From Ariolimax columbianus (taxonomy: Eukaryota > Mollusca > Gastropoda > Stylommatophora > Arionidae): DNA of 64,000 nucleotides. Location: contig JAVGWX010000013.1 of the NCBI GenBank assembly GCA_036924085.1, forward strand, positions 44,610,675 through 44,674,674, written 5' to 3'. This document shows, in pieces, positions 55,428 through 64,000 of the stretch (positions within the stretch are counted from its first letter, which is position 1; every line of letters begins with the position of its first letter). Position numbers and translations under genes: made by a program. A model generated the notes under the pieces. That model had not been told where the DNA came from. It saw nothing but the letters and a program-made list of their open reading frames with translations, and ran no database searches.

Positions 55428-55824
55428 ATGCCGATTTGGAACTTTCTACTCCACTCATACACTTGCTGGAGTGAAAGACATGCGTCACCGTACTGGAACT
55501 TCATTCACTGATGAATTTCTGTAGGTTTCACCCCTTCACTGCTCAAAAAACCTAAGAGAATGCTGTTCCTCTTTAGCGCATGTCAAGAGTGGGTGGCCAT
55601 CCTTTAACTGCAATTATGAAATCATGTTGTTCGTCTGCATGCACGTGCAGGACGGACACTCTTGACATCCTTAGCCACCATATTAACAAGTTACAAGACA
55701 AAGACATGGTTTTTCTAATTTCTATCCCACTTTTCAGGTTTCCATGTGAAGTCCCCTCGTATTTTGTTCATTGCTTTTATAAACAGGTACGATGGAGCTG
55801 TAGCGCAGTGCATTTATTTCTCTC
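55428..55824. other. unassigned intron 5 DNA
   Basis: No motif, repeat partner or frame of interest recognised. Confidence 0.3.
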
Positions 55825-56169
55825 GGGATCAAGACGCTGAGCAGCGCATGAGCTGCAGCCATCAGTGACCCATAGCTGGCTGCTAGCGTCAGGCCCAGCA
55901 AATCAGAGCTGCCAAGACCCTTCTACACCTCCATGCAGTGATCCTGGATAACAGGATGCAATAGAACAGACTGGCTAAGGAGGAGGGGTCGAAAAGGGAA
56001 TGCTAACCCGGTATTAAAAAATGCTTGCTGAAGTCGGATGTGTCTGACCAAAAGGTGCAAATATCGCAGTCAAGCTGTGAACTACGACAATGAATTCCGT
56101 TCTCTGGACTACATTCTGCTACTTAAGCCCTTTTGGATTTGGTAGCGGGAGATTGAGAACGAACGAAGC
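55825..56169 (+). repeat. R1 SINE-like repeat, full-length
   Basis: From GGGATCAAGACGCTGAGC to GAACGAACGAAGCC, with the long-form CTACTTAAGCCCTTTTGG block. TTBK intron 5. Confidence 0.85.
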
Positions 56170-56470
56170 CAAACCTAAATATGTACAAATTATATATCAA
56201 AATGAAGGGCAGGGTACAGAATAATAAATAACAATTACTTGGTTAGTTGTAACAACCATGCTATTTTTAAAGAAGCAGAAAATTAACAGCAAATTTTGTG
56301 CATACCAAAGGGCTTTTACTATTACAGTCAATAAAATTTAACCAAATATAGTCCATGCTAATTTTGCCGATTTGTATCTTTCCGTCCAGACAAAATTGCA
56401 GGAATCCTGTGCATCAAGGTTTTATTTAAAATAAAATGAATAAGTATTGAACAAACCTAGCAAAAATTAC

Positions 56471-56720
56471 GTTAGAAAACATGGTAAGACACATATTTAT
56501 CCTTACGTTAAAAAACATGGTAAGACACATAATTATCCTTACGTTGAAAAACATGGTAAGGCACATACTTATCCTTACGTTAAAAAACATGGTAAGGCAC
56601 ATAATTATCCTTATGTTAGAAAACATGGTAAGACACATAATTATCCTTACGTTAGAAAACATGGTAAGACACATAATTATCCTTACGTTAGAAAACATGG
56701 TAAGACACATAATTATCCGT
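56471..56720. repeat. minisatellite, 36-bp unit, 7 copies
   Basis: The unit GTTAGAAAACATGGTAAGAC continues ACATAATTATCCTTAC. As 36 is a multiple of 3 and the unit lacks stops in some frames, 12-residue peptide repeats (YVRKHGKTHNYP) stay open on both strands. Nothing else suggests it is translated. Confidence 0.95.
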
Positions 56721-56729
56721 TACCATTCC

Positions 56730-58440
56730 AGATGAAAAAAATGACGTATGTTTCCTGCAGCAGCTTTATTTTGAGCACGTCACGTCACAACGTGGTTGTT
56801 GATTTTTATAGAACCTCTAATCTATATTAGTTTATTTTTTGTTTGTTTTGTGTGTGTCTAGAGACATATATTAATAAAGAACCTGTTTGTGTTATTGTGT
56901 GTGTGTTAGTTTCTGGGATACAAGAAGATGAAGGTGATAGTGGTGTGAACTAGCACCAAAATAGACTCACCCTGTAGAGGCGTCTCTTGGTTAGGGGAAA
57001 AAAAAAAAATTGCAGAAAATTTACTAACGCTACTATCAATGTTTATCGTAATGTCACTTTGACTATAAAAGCAATTATTGTATCTACATAAACAAACTAA
57101 ATAGATCTACCTCATAAAAATCAGTTGCAGAAACTTAACTCTACCGTTCTCAATGGGTGAATAATCTTCAAATCAGAATGAATTCTTTTCCAAAAGTCTA
57201 AAAAAAATGTCAAAATGGCCATTGTTTATATCTATTGTACATTACGGAAGTCACAACTCTATACAATCAAATTCAAAAGAGCAGTATGTTCAGCAATTTA
57301 TAAGGCATTAACCCGGTTATTTTATATATGTTAAAACGACGACACTGAAGCTGGTGGAGAATTTAGACCGTGGTACGGATTCAACAGATCACAATTTCAC
57401 GACACTAGTGTAGCACAGGTTAAACTATCTATGACATGAAATAATCATAATAAAGATTATATATTAGTATAACATTAATGAGCAGATATAAATTGTGGAG
57501 AAAAAATGTTGGTACCTGCCACATCGTTTATTTCGTCGATATATCCGTCAATTCTTTTGCACTTGCCTTTTTGTATTGCGTGTCTCAGTCAGTCTAAATC
57601 GTGCGTGTTTATTGAATATCCACAAAGTAACACAAGTAAATATCAAATCATTTCTGTAGCAAAAAAGAGCCAGAACTTTAACCTTTACCACTCAAACGCT
57701 GCTCCAAAGCAACGGCAGTGGCGTTAATCGCGGAGCATAGCGGCGGCCGTTCTAATCAAATTTTAAAAAACGAATGGCTATGTAGAAATAGTCTGAACAA
57801 TACTGCTCTTATGATAGTAGAGAGTTCCGACTTCCGTAATGTACGTTTAGATACAAACAAGGGCGATTTTGAAATTTGTTTTAGGCATTTGGAAATGATT
57901 TTTTGTTTTTCTCTTTGATTTTTTGTAATTGAAATCTTCAGATCATGAAATCTTCAGATTCACCCATTGTTGAAAATGGGGGAGTCAAGCTTCTGCAGCG
58001 GATTTTTCAGAGGTTGTTCTGTTTAGATTGTTTATGCAGATACAATAATTACGATTATAGTCGAAACAGCCATTACGGGGTAAACATCGGTAATCTGCTG
58101 TCGGCGAATTCAAAAAATTGTTTCCAACCAAGGGGCTCTGGAAACAGCTGCGTCTAAATGTTTGTGCTGTTTTTCAACACTATTGCCTTCATCAATTTGT
58201 ATCTCAGAAACTAACACACACACAACACAAACAATAGCATCAGAAAATTCTTTATTCATTTATTTCTCTACTCACAAACAAATCAAATCAAATAAAAAGG
58301 TTAGTCTCTCAGTCAACAACCATTGTTAAACGTGACGTGCTGAAGAGTCATGCGGCTGCAGGGGAAATTGCATCAATTTTTAATGTAGGGTGGTGAAGGT
58401 TAAAAGCCAATTATGAAAAATTAGCCCAAAATTGAAAACA
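56730..58440. mobile_element. long imperfect inverted repeat (foldback-type element)
   Basis: Arm 56749-57265 pairs with the reverse complement of 57820-58370. Matching blocks include GTGTGTTAGTTTCTG(G/A)GATACAA, AATTATTGTATCT(A/G)CATAAACAA, TCTACCTCATAAAAATC/AACCTCTGAAAAATCC, AATGGGTGAAT and GTACATTACGGAAGTC. The arms are roughly 520-550 bp and about 550 bp separates them. No transposase frame was found. TTBK intron 5. Confidence 0.65.
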
Positions 58441-59110
58441 CATTAGAATTGCACACCATTTTTAGAAAATGGTAGCGTCATGTGTCCTGGATGTTTGGTT
58501 ATAATTTTGTCTTGCTAACCAAGAAGATTTAGTTGCTATGCAACAATGGTCGACGCTAGTGTTAAATGGGCCAATTCCAACGGATCAGTTCATTGCTACA
58601 ATTTCCAGCTGTGCGAATGAGGCGCTGTCGAGTTGAAGAGAGTTAACTTGTAAGGCTTAAATCATAGAGATAATTTTTGAAAATAATGCATCATTAACGT
58701 TCTCCAGAAATTTAATTGCTTTAGAAGAACAATGGACTTTGTTTTTTTTCAACTCACGGTATCCAGTGTATTTTTGTCCATTAATCCCTCAAAAACATTA
58801 CCAAATTCCTTTTTTCTGTATCCCGAGTCGAACATGTGTTGAATATCTACATATAATCCGGATGCATGATCATTGGTTTGATCAAATAATCAATTTTTGG
58901 GTCTTGACATCCAAATTTCATTGGATGGAAAGATCAACTTTGACATATTTTAAACACGTGTAAATATCAGAGAAATGTTGTGAATTATACATCGAACGAA
59001 GGTTACGCATGTGCAAATCATGTGGTTATAATTCAAGTCTCCAAACCAATGAGAGTCCGTTGCTATATAACAATAGACGACACTAGTGTTTTTATGCTGA
59101 TTTCCACACA
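58441..59110. mobile_element. foldback-family sequence, two related blocks
   Basis: 58490-58605 and 59020-59115 share one block (GGTTATAATT...GTTGCTAT...AACAAT...GACGCTAGTGTT / GACGACACTAGTGTTTTTA then ACGGA). 58865-58900 matches intron 2 at 45130-45170. These look like ends of the same foldback family. Confidence 0.45.
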
Positions 59111-59236
59111 AACGGACTAAAACTGACGTTTTGCGTGCCATCGGTGTCTACCAGACCAAACTAAAAATAGTTAAAATGCACTTATTATTGTTGTTATTTG
59201 TTCACAAATTTGTATTAGTGAACTTCTCATCGCCAG

Positions 59237-59496
59237 GTTGGAATTATGAAAGACAAATACGACCACACCAACTTACTTAAAAACCTTCCCAGTGAGTTCC
59301 GGGCCTTTCTAGAACATGTTCAGTGCCTGGACTACTTTGATCAGCCAGACTACAACATGTTGTCTAACCTACTGGACCAGTGCATGCGGCGCAAAAATGT
59401 CCGTGACTCAGACCCATATGACTGGGAAAAGTGCAATGTAGATACCTCCATCACAACCACCAATGCCTCAGCCCTGCATGCTCTCAGACAGACCAA
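59237..59496 (+). CDS. TTBK: tau-tubulin kinase, coding exon 6 (end of kinase domain)
   Basis: The exon encodes residues 234-319 and two bases of the next codon. The acceptor is GCCAG ending 59236 and the donor GTAAGA at 59497. The sequence VGIMKDKYDHTNLLKNLPSE, FRAFLEHVQCLDYF, QPDYNMLSNLLDQCM and DSDPYDWEK matches the last helices of the TTBK kinase domain; DPxDWEK closes the domain in all family members. Beyond it a Thr/Ser/Ala-rich stretch (TSITTTNASALHALRQTK) begins the variable C-terminal tail. Exons for that tail, which in TTBK2 carries the centriole-targeting region, are not seen in the remaining 4.5 kb. Confidence 0.96.
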
Positions 59497-59574
59497 GTAA
59501 GAAAAGATGTTATTGTTAGAGGGTGGTTCACTCATTTCTTCTTGTATTGGATATTCTTTTTGAACTTCCTTTCT

Positions 59575-59875
59575 TCTTCTTCTTCAGCATTTGTACTGGA
59601 AAGGATGTTGTGTAATAGTTTACCACAAGGCTGCAATATTTGCGACTTACATCCCAACACATCTGATTTCAGCTTACTTTTTGGGTACTTGGTTTGCTGT
59701 CATACTGTGATCCCTAGCCCTTATCTAGACTACACTAGTGACTATTGCATCATGTTTCCATGGCTGCTTCTTGAAGGTGGAATAGCGTCTTGGGCAGGTC
59801 TGGGCGTCTACCCTGATGCAAGCAGCCAGCTATGAGTCTCTGGCTGTTGTCGCCTCATTCACTGCTGCATATTGG
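59575..59875 (-). repeat. P repeat copy
   Basis: Minus-oriented P with TACTGGAAAGGATGTTG, CACATCTGATTTCAGC, GATGCAAGCAGCCAGC and the end CTGCATATTGGCCCC. Confidence 0.7.
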
Positions 59876-59894
59876 CCCCAAACTCCTTTTCAAA

Positions 59895-60215
59895 AGGCTG
59901 CTAGGCAGTGCGTGAGCTGCAGTAGTCAGCGACCCATAGCTGACTGTTAGCGTCAGGACCAGCGAACCAGAGCTGCCAAGACCCTTCTACACCTCCATGC
60001 GGTGATCCTGGATAACAGGCTGCAGCAGAGCAGACCCGGCTAGGGAGACAGGATCGAAGAGAGAAGGCTAACCCAGTATTTTTAAAAATGTCGGACCGAA
60101 AGGCGCAAATATCACAGTTAAGCGGTAAACTACAACATTCCGTTCTCTGGACTACATTCTTCTACTTAAGCCCTTTGCAGGACTTGGAAGCGGGAGTTTG
60201 AGAAAGAACAGTCAA
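59895..60215 (+). repeat. R1 SINE-like repeat
   Basis: An R1 copy lacking the first 15-20 bp, with CAGTAGTCAGCGACCCATAG, CATGCGGTGATCCTGG and the end GGGAGTTTGAGAAAGAAC. It lies head-on against the P copy. Confidence 0.75.
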
Positions 60216-60224
60216 GTCAAGAAG

Positions 60225-60965
60225 GCTGCTATATAATCAAACTTGTATGTGTGATGTGGTGTTTTGTACAGCCTTCTACTCTAGAGGGATTTATATCCAA
60301 AACTAAAATCATTATATTGCAACAGTAATTTTCTTCTCCTTTTGATCTACAGAAAAATAAGTTACCTGCTCATATGTAATATTGTATTGACTCTTTTCTT
60401 CCTGTATGGGGGCATTGTTTCTCGGACCTTTTCAAACTCAGAATGCTGCTATACAATCAAACTTATGCAAATGGTGGGGTGTGTAATGTTGTGTGCTGGA
60501 GGGCCTTCTACCCACAAATTTATTTATTTATTTTTTATTTTTTTTTGCCGTTCGCCTTATTACTCCAATCCCCAAGGCAGTGTGCGTTGCACTGTGGTTT
60601 TTATTTTGCGCCTGTCAGCCCAGTGCATCCGACTTCAGCATGCATTTTTATGTAAGGGTCTGCTTCTTCCTGCATTTTCAAAGGGTTTGCTTCCCCGGGG
60701 TAACTGCCGGTGCTGTGATGGGGATCGAACCCAGCACCTTCCGGTTGTGAGCCGTGCCACTTAACCACTAGGCCACACCATCCCCCTACCCTAAAGTGAT
60801 TTATGCACAAACCTAAACTCATTATTTTACGTCAGGTTTTTTTCTTCTTCTTTTTATGCACAGAGAAATGTGTTACGTGCTCCTTTATTCCATATCAAAT
60901 ATGTAAAATTGTTTCTAGAGCTTTTTTCAAAACCCAGATGACTGCTGCACACAATCAACATTATT
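60225..60965. repeat. satellite-like repeat, about 219-bp period, split by a SINE
   Basis: The block GCTGCTATA(T/C)AATCAAACTT recurs at about 60227 and 60444 and, in altered form, at 60940. GCCTTCTAC, GATTTAT and AAAACTAAA(A/C)TCATTAT blocks recur at the same spacing once the inserted SINE (60514-60785) is removed. Confidence 0.7.
60514..60785 (-). repeat. tRNA-derived SINE (family E), with TSD
   Basis: On the minus strand GGCCTAGTGGTTAAGTGG is the A box and GGTGCTGGGTTCGATCCCC the B box. The T/A-rich stretch at the low-coordinate end is its poly-A-like tail. CTACCC flanks it (60508-60513 and 60786-60791). Confidence 0.85.
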
Positions 60966-61285
60966 AGGGTACTCAAACATCCATGAGTTGGAGAGTAGTC
61001 TGCACTAGAGAGGTTAGACTGCACTTGCAGTCATCCCTTACAACATGCTCTGAGTGGGACATTAGTCCTATTAAAACCTGTTACTGCGGCACAGCCCCCA
61101 TGAAGGCAGAACATATTTTGCAGTCATGTCCACAGTATACCGACAAAAGAAGTAGCATTTGGCAACAGCAGTATCCTTCCACGAGAAGCTGTACGGAAGT
61201 GTACAGAGCCTTGAGTCAACTGCTGACATTCATTAGTCATTAAAGTTGAGGTCTGAAGACGAACAAAGAAGAAGAAGGATACCAG
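60966..61285 (+). mobile_element. RNH-LINE C-terminus with (GAA)n tail
   Basis: The frame 60983-61243 carries LQSSLTTCSEWDISPIKTCY and CGTAPMKAEHILQSCPQYT, the CxCG...EH.LQ.C block, to a stop. GAAGACGAACAAAGAAGAAGAAGG follows as the tail; its end GAACAAAGAAGAAG is nearly the R1 tail. Confidence 0.8.
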
Positions 61286-61975
61286 TCGAGTAGCAAGAAT
61301 ACAATAGCAGGCACATATCAATTATCTACCCACCAATTAAACTGTTCAATATGAAAGAAACAACAGCAGATTAGCAAATAAAGGTTCTCGCAGCCATCCT
61401 CTGCCTCACATCCCCACTCTTTCCCCACCCTCCAACCTGCCTATTGAGCCCCCCCCCCCCCCCCCCCCCCCTCCTTCAACTCGGCTGTTATTTTTTTATT
61501 TACTAGAGTTATCCTAAAAGGATGCCATAAAAACAAGAATGTATTGATAAAAGTTTAAATCAGATTTCAAATAGAAACTTAGGAACACCAAAACATCAAA
61601 TGGTTCGTCCAGGATTTTAACCTGGATTCTCTCACACCCTAGGCGAGGATCACAACCCTAGACTACGAGCTGATTGAAAATGAAGTTAAGCAAAGGAACT
61701 ATCTCAAGTTGTTTTGTTTTGACTGCTGAGGCAAAAAACACATTTCATTTCGTACAAAAAGGATTTCATTTCATTGATTACGAAAAATGAGCATGCTTTA
61801 TCATGGTCAATGATCATGTAAATCAGTGGCATTTGCAGCTGGAAAATAAACAAACCACAGGTGTTTCACCGATCTTAACTGTTTATTTATTTATCATGTG
61901 CTGAAAATTACATAACTATATAGAATATGTTGATCAGATTGAAACCAAAAAAGTTAGGAAAAAAATATTACGGCA
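61286..61975. other. unassigned; poly-C tract and a tRNA-like segment
   Basis: A C run of about 23 lies at 61449-61471. A minus-strand tRNA-like piece with TGGTTAAAATCC-type B box sits near 61600-61670. Nothing else was recognised. Confidence 0.4.
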
Positions 61976-62045
61976 CTTTCGGTATTTGAACCGTGAGCCC
62001 TGGACTTCTCACACCCTAAACAAGAATCATACACCTACAAACATG
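61976..62045 (-). repeat. tRNA-like SINE head
   Basis: On the minus strand ACGGTTCAAATACCG is B-box-like, preceded by a TCTTGTTTAGGGTGTGAG segment. Confidence 0.35.
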
Positions 62046-62049
62046 ATTC

Positions 62050-62567
62050 AATCATCCAATCAAATCACCCAGCAAACTCCAGATATACAGATGGACTATC
62101 AAAATAAGTTAGAAGATGAAGCGATTAGTGCTTATACTTTCATGAAGTTTATTGTACTGAGAATGGTGCCAAAATTTGAAAGAAAGAATAGGACCACTGC
62201 CACTTTCTATCATTATCATATACCAGACTGTCAGAAAAATGTAATATCAAATCTGGAGTACGACAAGGATGTGTGATTACATATGCAGACCAACTTTGTA
62301 AAACAGCCAACCCAAATGAAGGTAGAAATATTGGTGAACTCTTAAATAAACTTCTTTTTGCTGATGATCAAGCAGTCATAACAATTTTAGATATACAATT
62401 GCAATAAGACATTGATAAATTGATAAACATACAACACGTCAAGAATACAGCATGGAAATCAATGTAGGAAAAAAACTGAGGTCATGAAAATATCTAAAAT
62501 AGTCTGAGATATCAATCAATAGCTTCCTCGAAAAGAAGAAAATCAAACGGGTGAAAGATTTCATGTG
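62050..62567 (+). mobile_element. LINE reverse transcriptase fragment, before the mariner insertion
   Basis: Frames show the RT palm: KFERKNRTTATFYHYHIPDC, VKSGVRQGCV-like text at about 62250, and LLNKLLFADDQAVITI with the catalytic FADD. Stops are scattered. It continues after 63172. Confidence 0.7.
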
Positions 62568-63172
62568 CAGGAGGTGTTCAAATAAAACCGGACCAAACTG
62601 CAACAAGTGAACATACGTACGATGCGCATGATGTCACTTCTGATGTAAACAGCACATACCAACCGCCAAGTTTCCAAATTTCATTATCTACCAACTCATA
62701 GTTTCCTCAGTAGACCATTGAAAACATGGCGGGTGTGATATGGAATCCGTCCAAATTCCTGCATCAATTTTAGCGATGGCATCTTAGGACGCAACAATAT
62801 GCGCCTGATCTGGTCTCGGAAGATCTTTCGTTAACTCACGTGGTTCTTTAAACGTCGTTGTCCAGTTCTTCACTATTGTCTTCGACACACTTTTCTCACC
62901 ATACACTGCTTGCATTCTGCGATGAATGTCAATTGGTCGACATCCTTCAGCTGTTAGAAACCGAATCACTGTTCGCTGATCAACTCTGGACGGATTCCGT
63001 ATATCACCCGCCATTTTTTCAACGGCTTGCTGAAGGAACTATGAGTCGGAGGATAATTAAATTTTGTAAACTCGATGGTTGGTATGTGCTATTTACACCA
63101 GAAGTGACATAATGCCATCGTACGTATGTTCACTTGTTGCAGTTTGGCCCGGTTTCATTTGAACACATCTTG
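62568..63172 (-). mobile_element. internally deleted mariner, 605 bp
   Basis: The inverted ends share GTGTTCAAAT(A/G)AAACCGG, CCAAACTGCAACAAGTGAAC and ATACGTACGATG. The right flank is TA (63173-63174); the left flank reads TG, a mutated TA. The minus-strand frame 63014-62784 keeps the N-terminal HTH of a mariner transposase (TVIRFLTAEGCRPIDIHRRM, SKTIVKNWTTTFKE). All catalytic residues are deleted. Confidence 0.88.
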
Positions 63173-63790
63173 TACTTAGAGAGCACGCTATCAACAGACG
63201 GAATAATCATAGAAGAAATCCAACAAAGGGGCAATTAGGCAAATCAGATCATTGTACAATTATCTCCTAATACTTAATTGCAAGTACCTGACAATAGCTA
63301 CCAAAAGAACTTTATAGAACACGACTTTCATCCCGGCACTATACTATCAATGTCAAAACTGGACACTAACATCAAATGAAAAACAACACATAGTAACATC
63401 AGAAATGAAATGCCTGTGAAAAATATTGGGTGTAACAAGGAGAGACATGATCAGAAATGATGACATCAGGAGATTAGTGGGAACAACACCAGTATTAGAC
63501 TACATCAAAAGACAGCAACTAAAATGGTTTGGCCACGTAACAAGACTACCACCACAAAGTACTGTCAACAAGCAATGCTATTTAGATACAATGAATTCCA
63601 GACCAAAGGCCAACCACTTGAAGGTGGCTTACAGAAGTATCTGAGGTGGTGAATGCTCGTTCTAGCGATCTCTCCATAACCTGCCGCTGAAAGGCATAAC
63701 AGGATAAGCGGAAAGTAGAAAAAGAAAGATACCTGCCATTCCAGATGTGGAGTATAAATTTAGTGTATACCATCGCACTGTAACATCAAA
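63173..63790 (+). mobile_element. LINE RT thumb and post-RT, after the mariner insertion
   Basis: Frames read NTTFIPALYYQCQNWTLTSN, EMKCL-KILGVTRRDMIRND, LVGTTPVLDYIKRQQLKWFG and HVTRLPP. With 62050-62567 this is one LINE whose family also appears at 40400-40785. Confidence 0.75.
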
Positions 63791-63799
63791 GGAAATAGG

Positions 63800-64000
63800 G
63801 AGGCAAACAGTCTAGCCATGAAGGGAGTGACACTGATATAGGAGGAATACCTTGTCAACTATGAAGAAGCACATGCCATAATAAAAAGGCAATACGATGT
63901 AGAGTGGCAGAAAGAACACCCCAAACACCAGGCAGATGACGGATACTACCAACCGTCCAGAAAAGATCAGGTTATCATACTACGTCTCCGAACTGGCCAC
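63800..64000 (+). mobile_element. RNH-LINE C-terminal region, cut by window end
   Basis: The frame to 64000 reads EEAHAIIKRQYDVEWQKEHP, DDGYYQPSRKDQVIILRL and RTGH. It matches the minus-strand copy at 28551-28925 (HPKYHANVGYYQLSRKDQV). No stop occurs in the last 150 bp. Confidence 0.75.

Noticed and set aside
56426..56830. Long repetitive open frames on both strands
   Set aside because: They come from the 36-bp minisatellite; opposite-strand openness is expected from a stop-free unit of length divisible by 3.
60342..60764. 140-codon plus-strand frame with hydrophobic segments
   Set aside because: It runs through the satellite unit and then the family E SINE, so it is a chance read-through of two repeats.

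Overview
This is animal nuclear DNA: introns with GT..AG borders, exons of 69-390 bp, no bacterial gene layout, and a dense load of LINEs, SINEs, mariner and piggyBac elements. The mix of RTE-like and CR1-like LINEs, tRNA-derived SINEs and long G/C mononucleotide tracts fits a bilaterian invertebrate, perhaps a mollusc or other lophotrochozoan. I cannot fix the phylum from sequence alone.

Two host genes can be supported. A ChaC-type gamma-glutamylcyclotransferase (CHAC2-like, glutathione breakdown) runs on the minus strand. Its first coding exon is at 13569-13703 and its last at 2603-2992. A small exon of about 33-36 nt should lie between them and was not found. A tau-tubulin kinase (TTBK/Asator, CK1 group) runs on the plus strand in six coding exons (40918-40986, 44132-44279, 46641-46855, 51559-51726, 55213-55311, 59237-59496). 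These join in frame into about 320 residues holding the whole kinase domain. The gene continues beyond the last exon, but no further exon was recognised before the window ends.

Nearly everything else is mobile DNA, mostly decayed and often nested. 1-2600: a CR1-like LINE split by a TTAA-flanked piggyBac-like element that itself carries a SINE and a CR1 tail. 3000-13500 (CHAC intron): LINE ends, SINEs, 44-bp and 35-bp minisatellites and a 3-kb RTE-like LINE. 13700-40900 (between the genes): many LINE fragments, including two LINEs lying tail to tail, a CR1 inside another LINE, and a probable LTR holding a second piggyBac and a SINE. 41000-59200 (TTBK introns): SINEs, LINE fragments, a full-length dead mariner and a long inverted repeat. 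59500-64000: SINEs, a short satellite, and a LINE split by an internally deleted mariner.

I saw no operon, CRISPR array, rRNA or functional tRNA gene, and nothing that looks like a new enzymatic system. The most informative material is the insertion history: target-site duplications, a paralogous empty site, and SINE families whose 3' ends match co-resident LINEs. I use informal family names. 'R1' is a 360-bp SINE-like repeat with a (GAA)n tail and 'P' is its older relative. 'Repeat C' is a 355-bp repeat with a (CAA)n tail. 'RIGL-LINE' is a LINE whose protein ends in a zinc finger with an RIGL-type motif. 'RNH-LINE' is a LINE with an RNase H domain and a (GAA)n tail.
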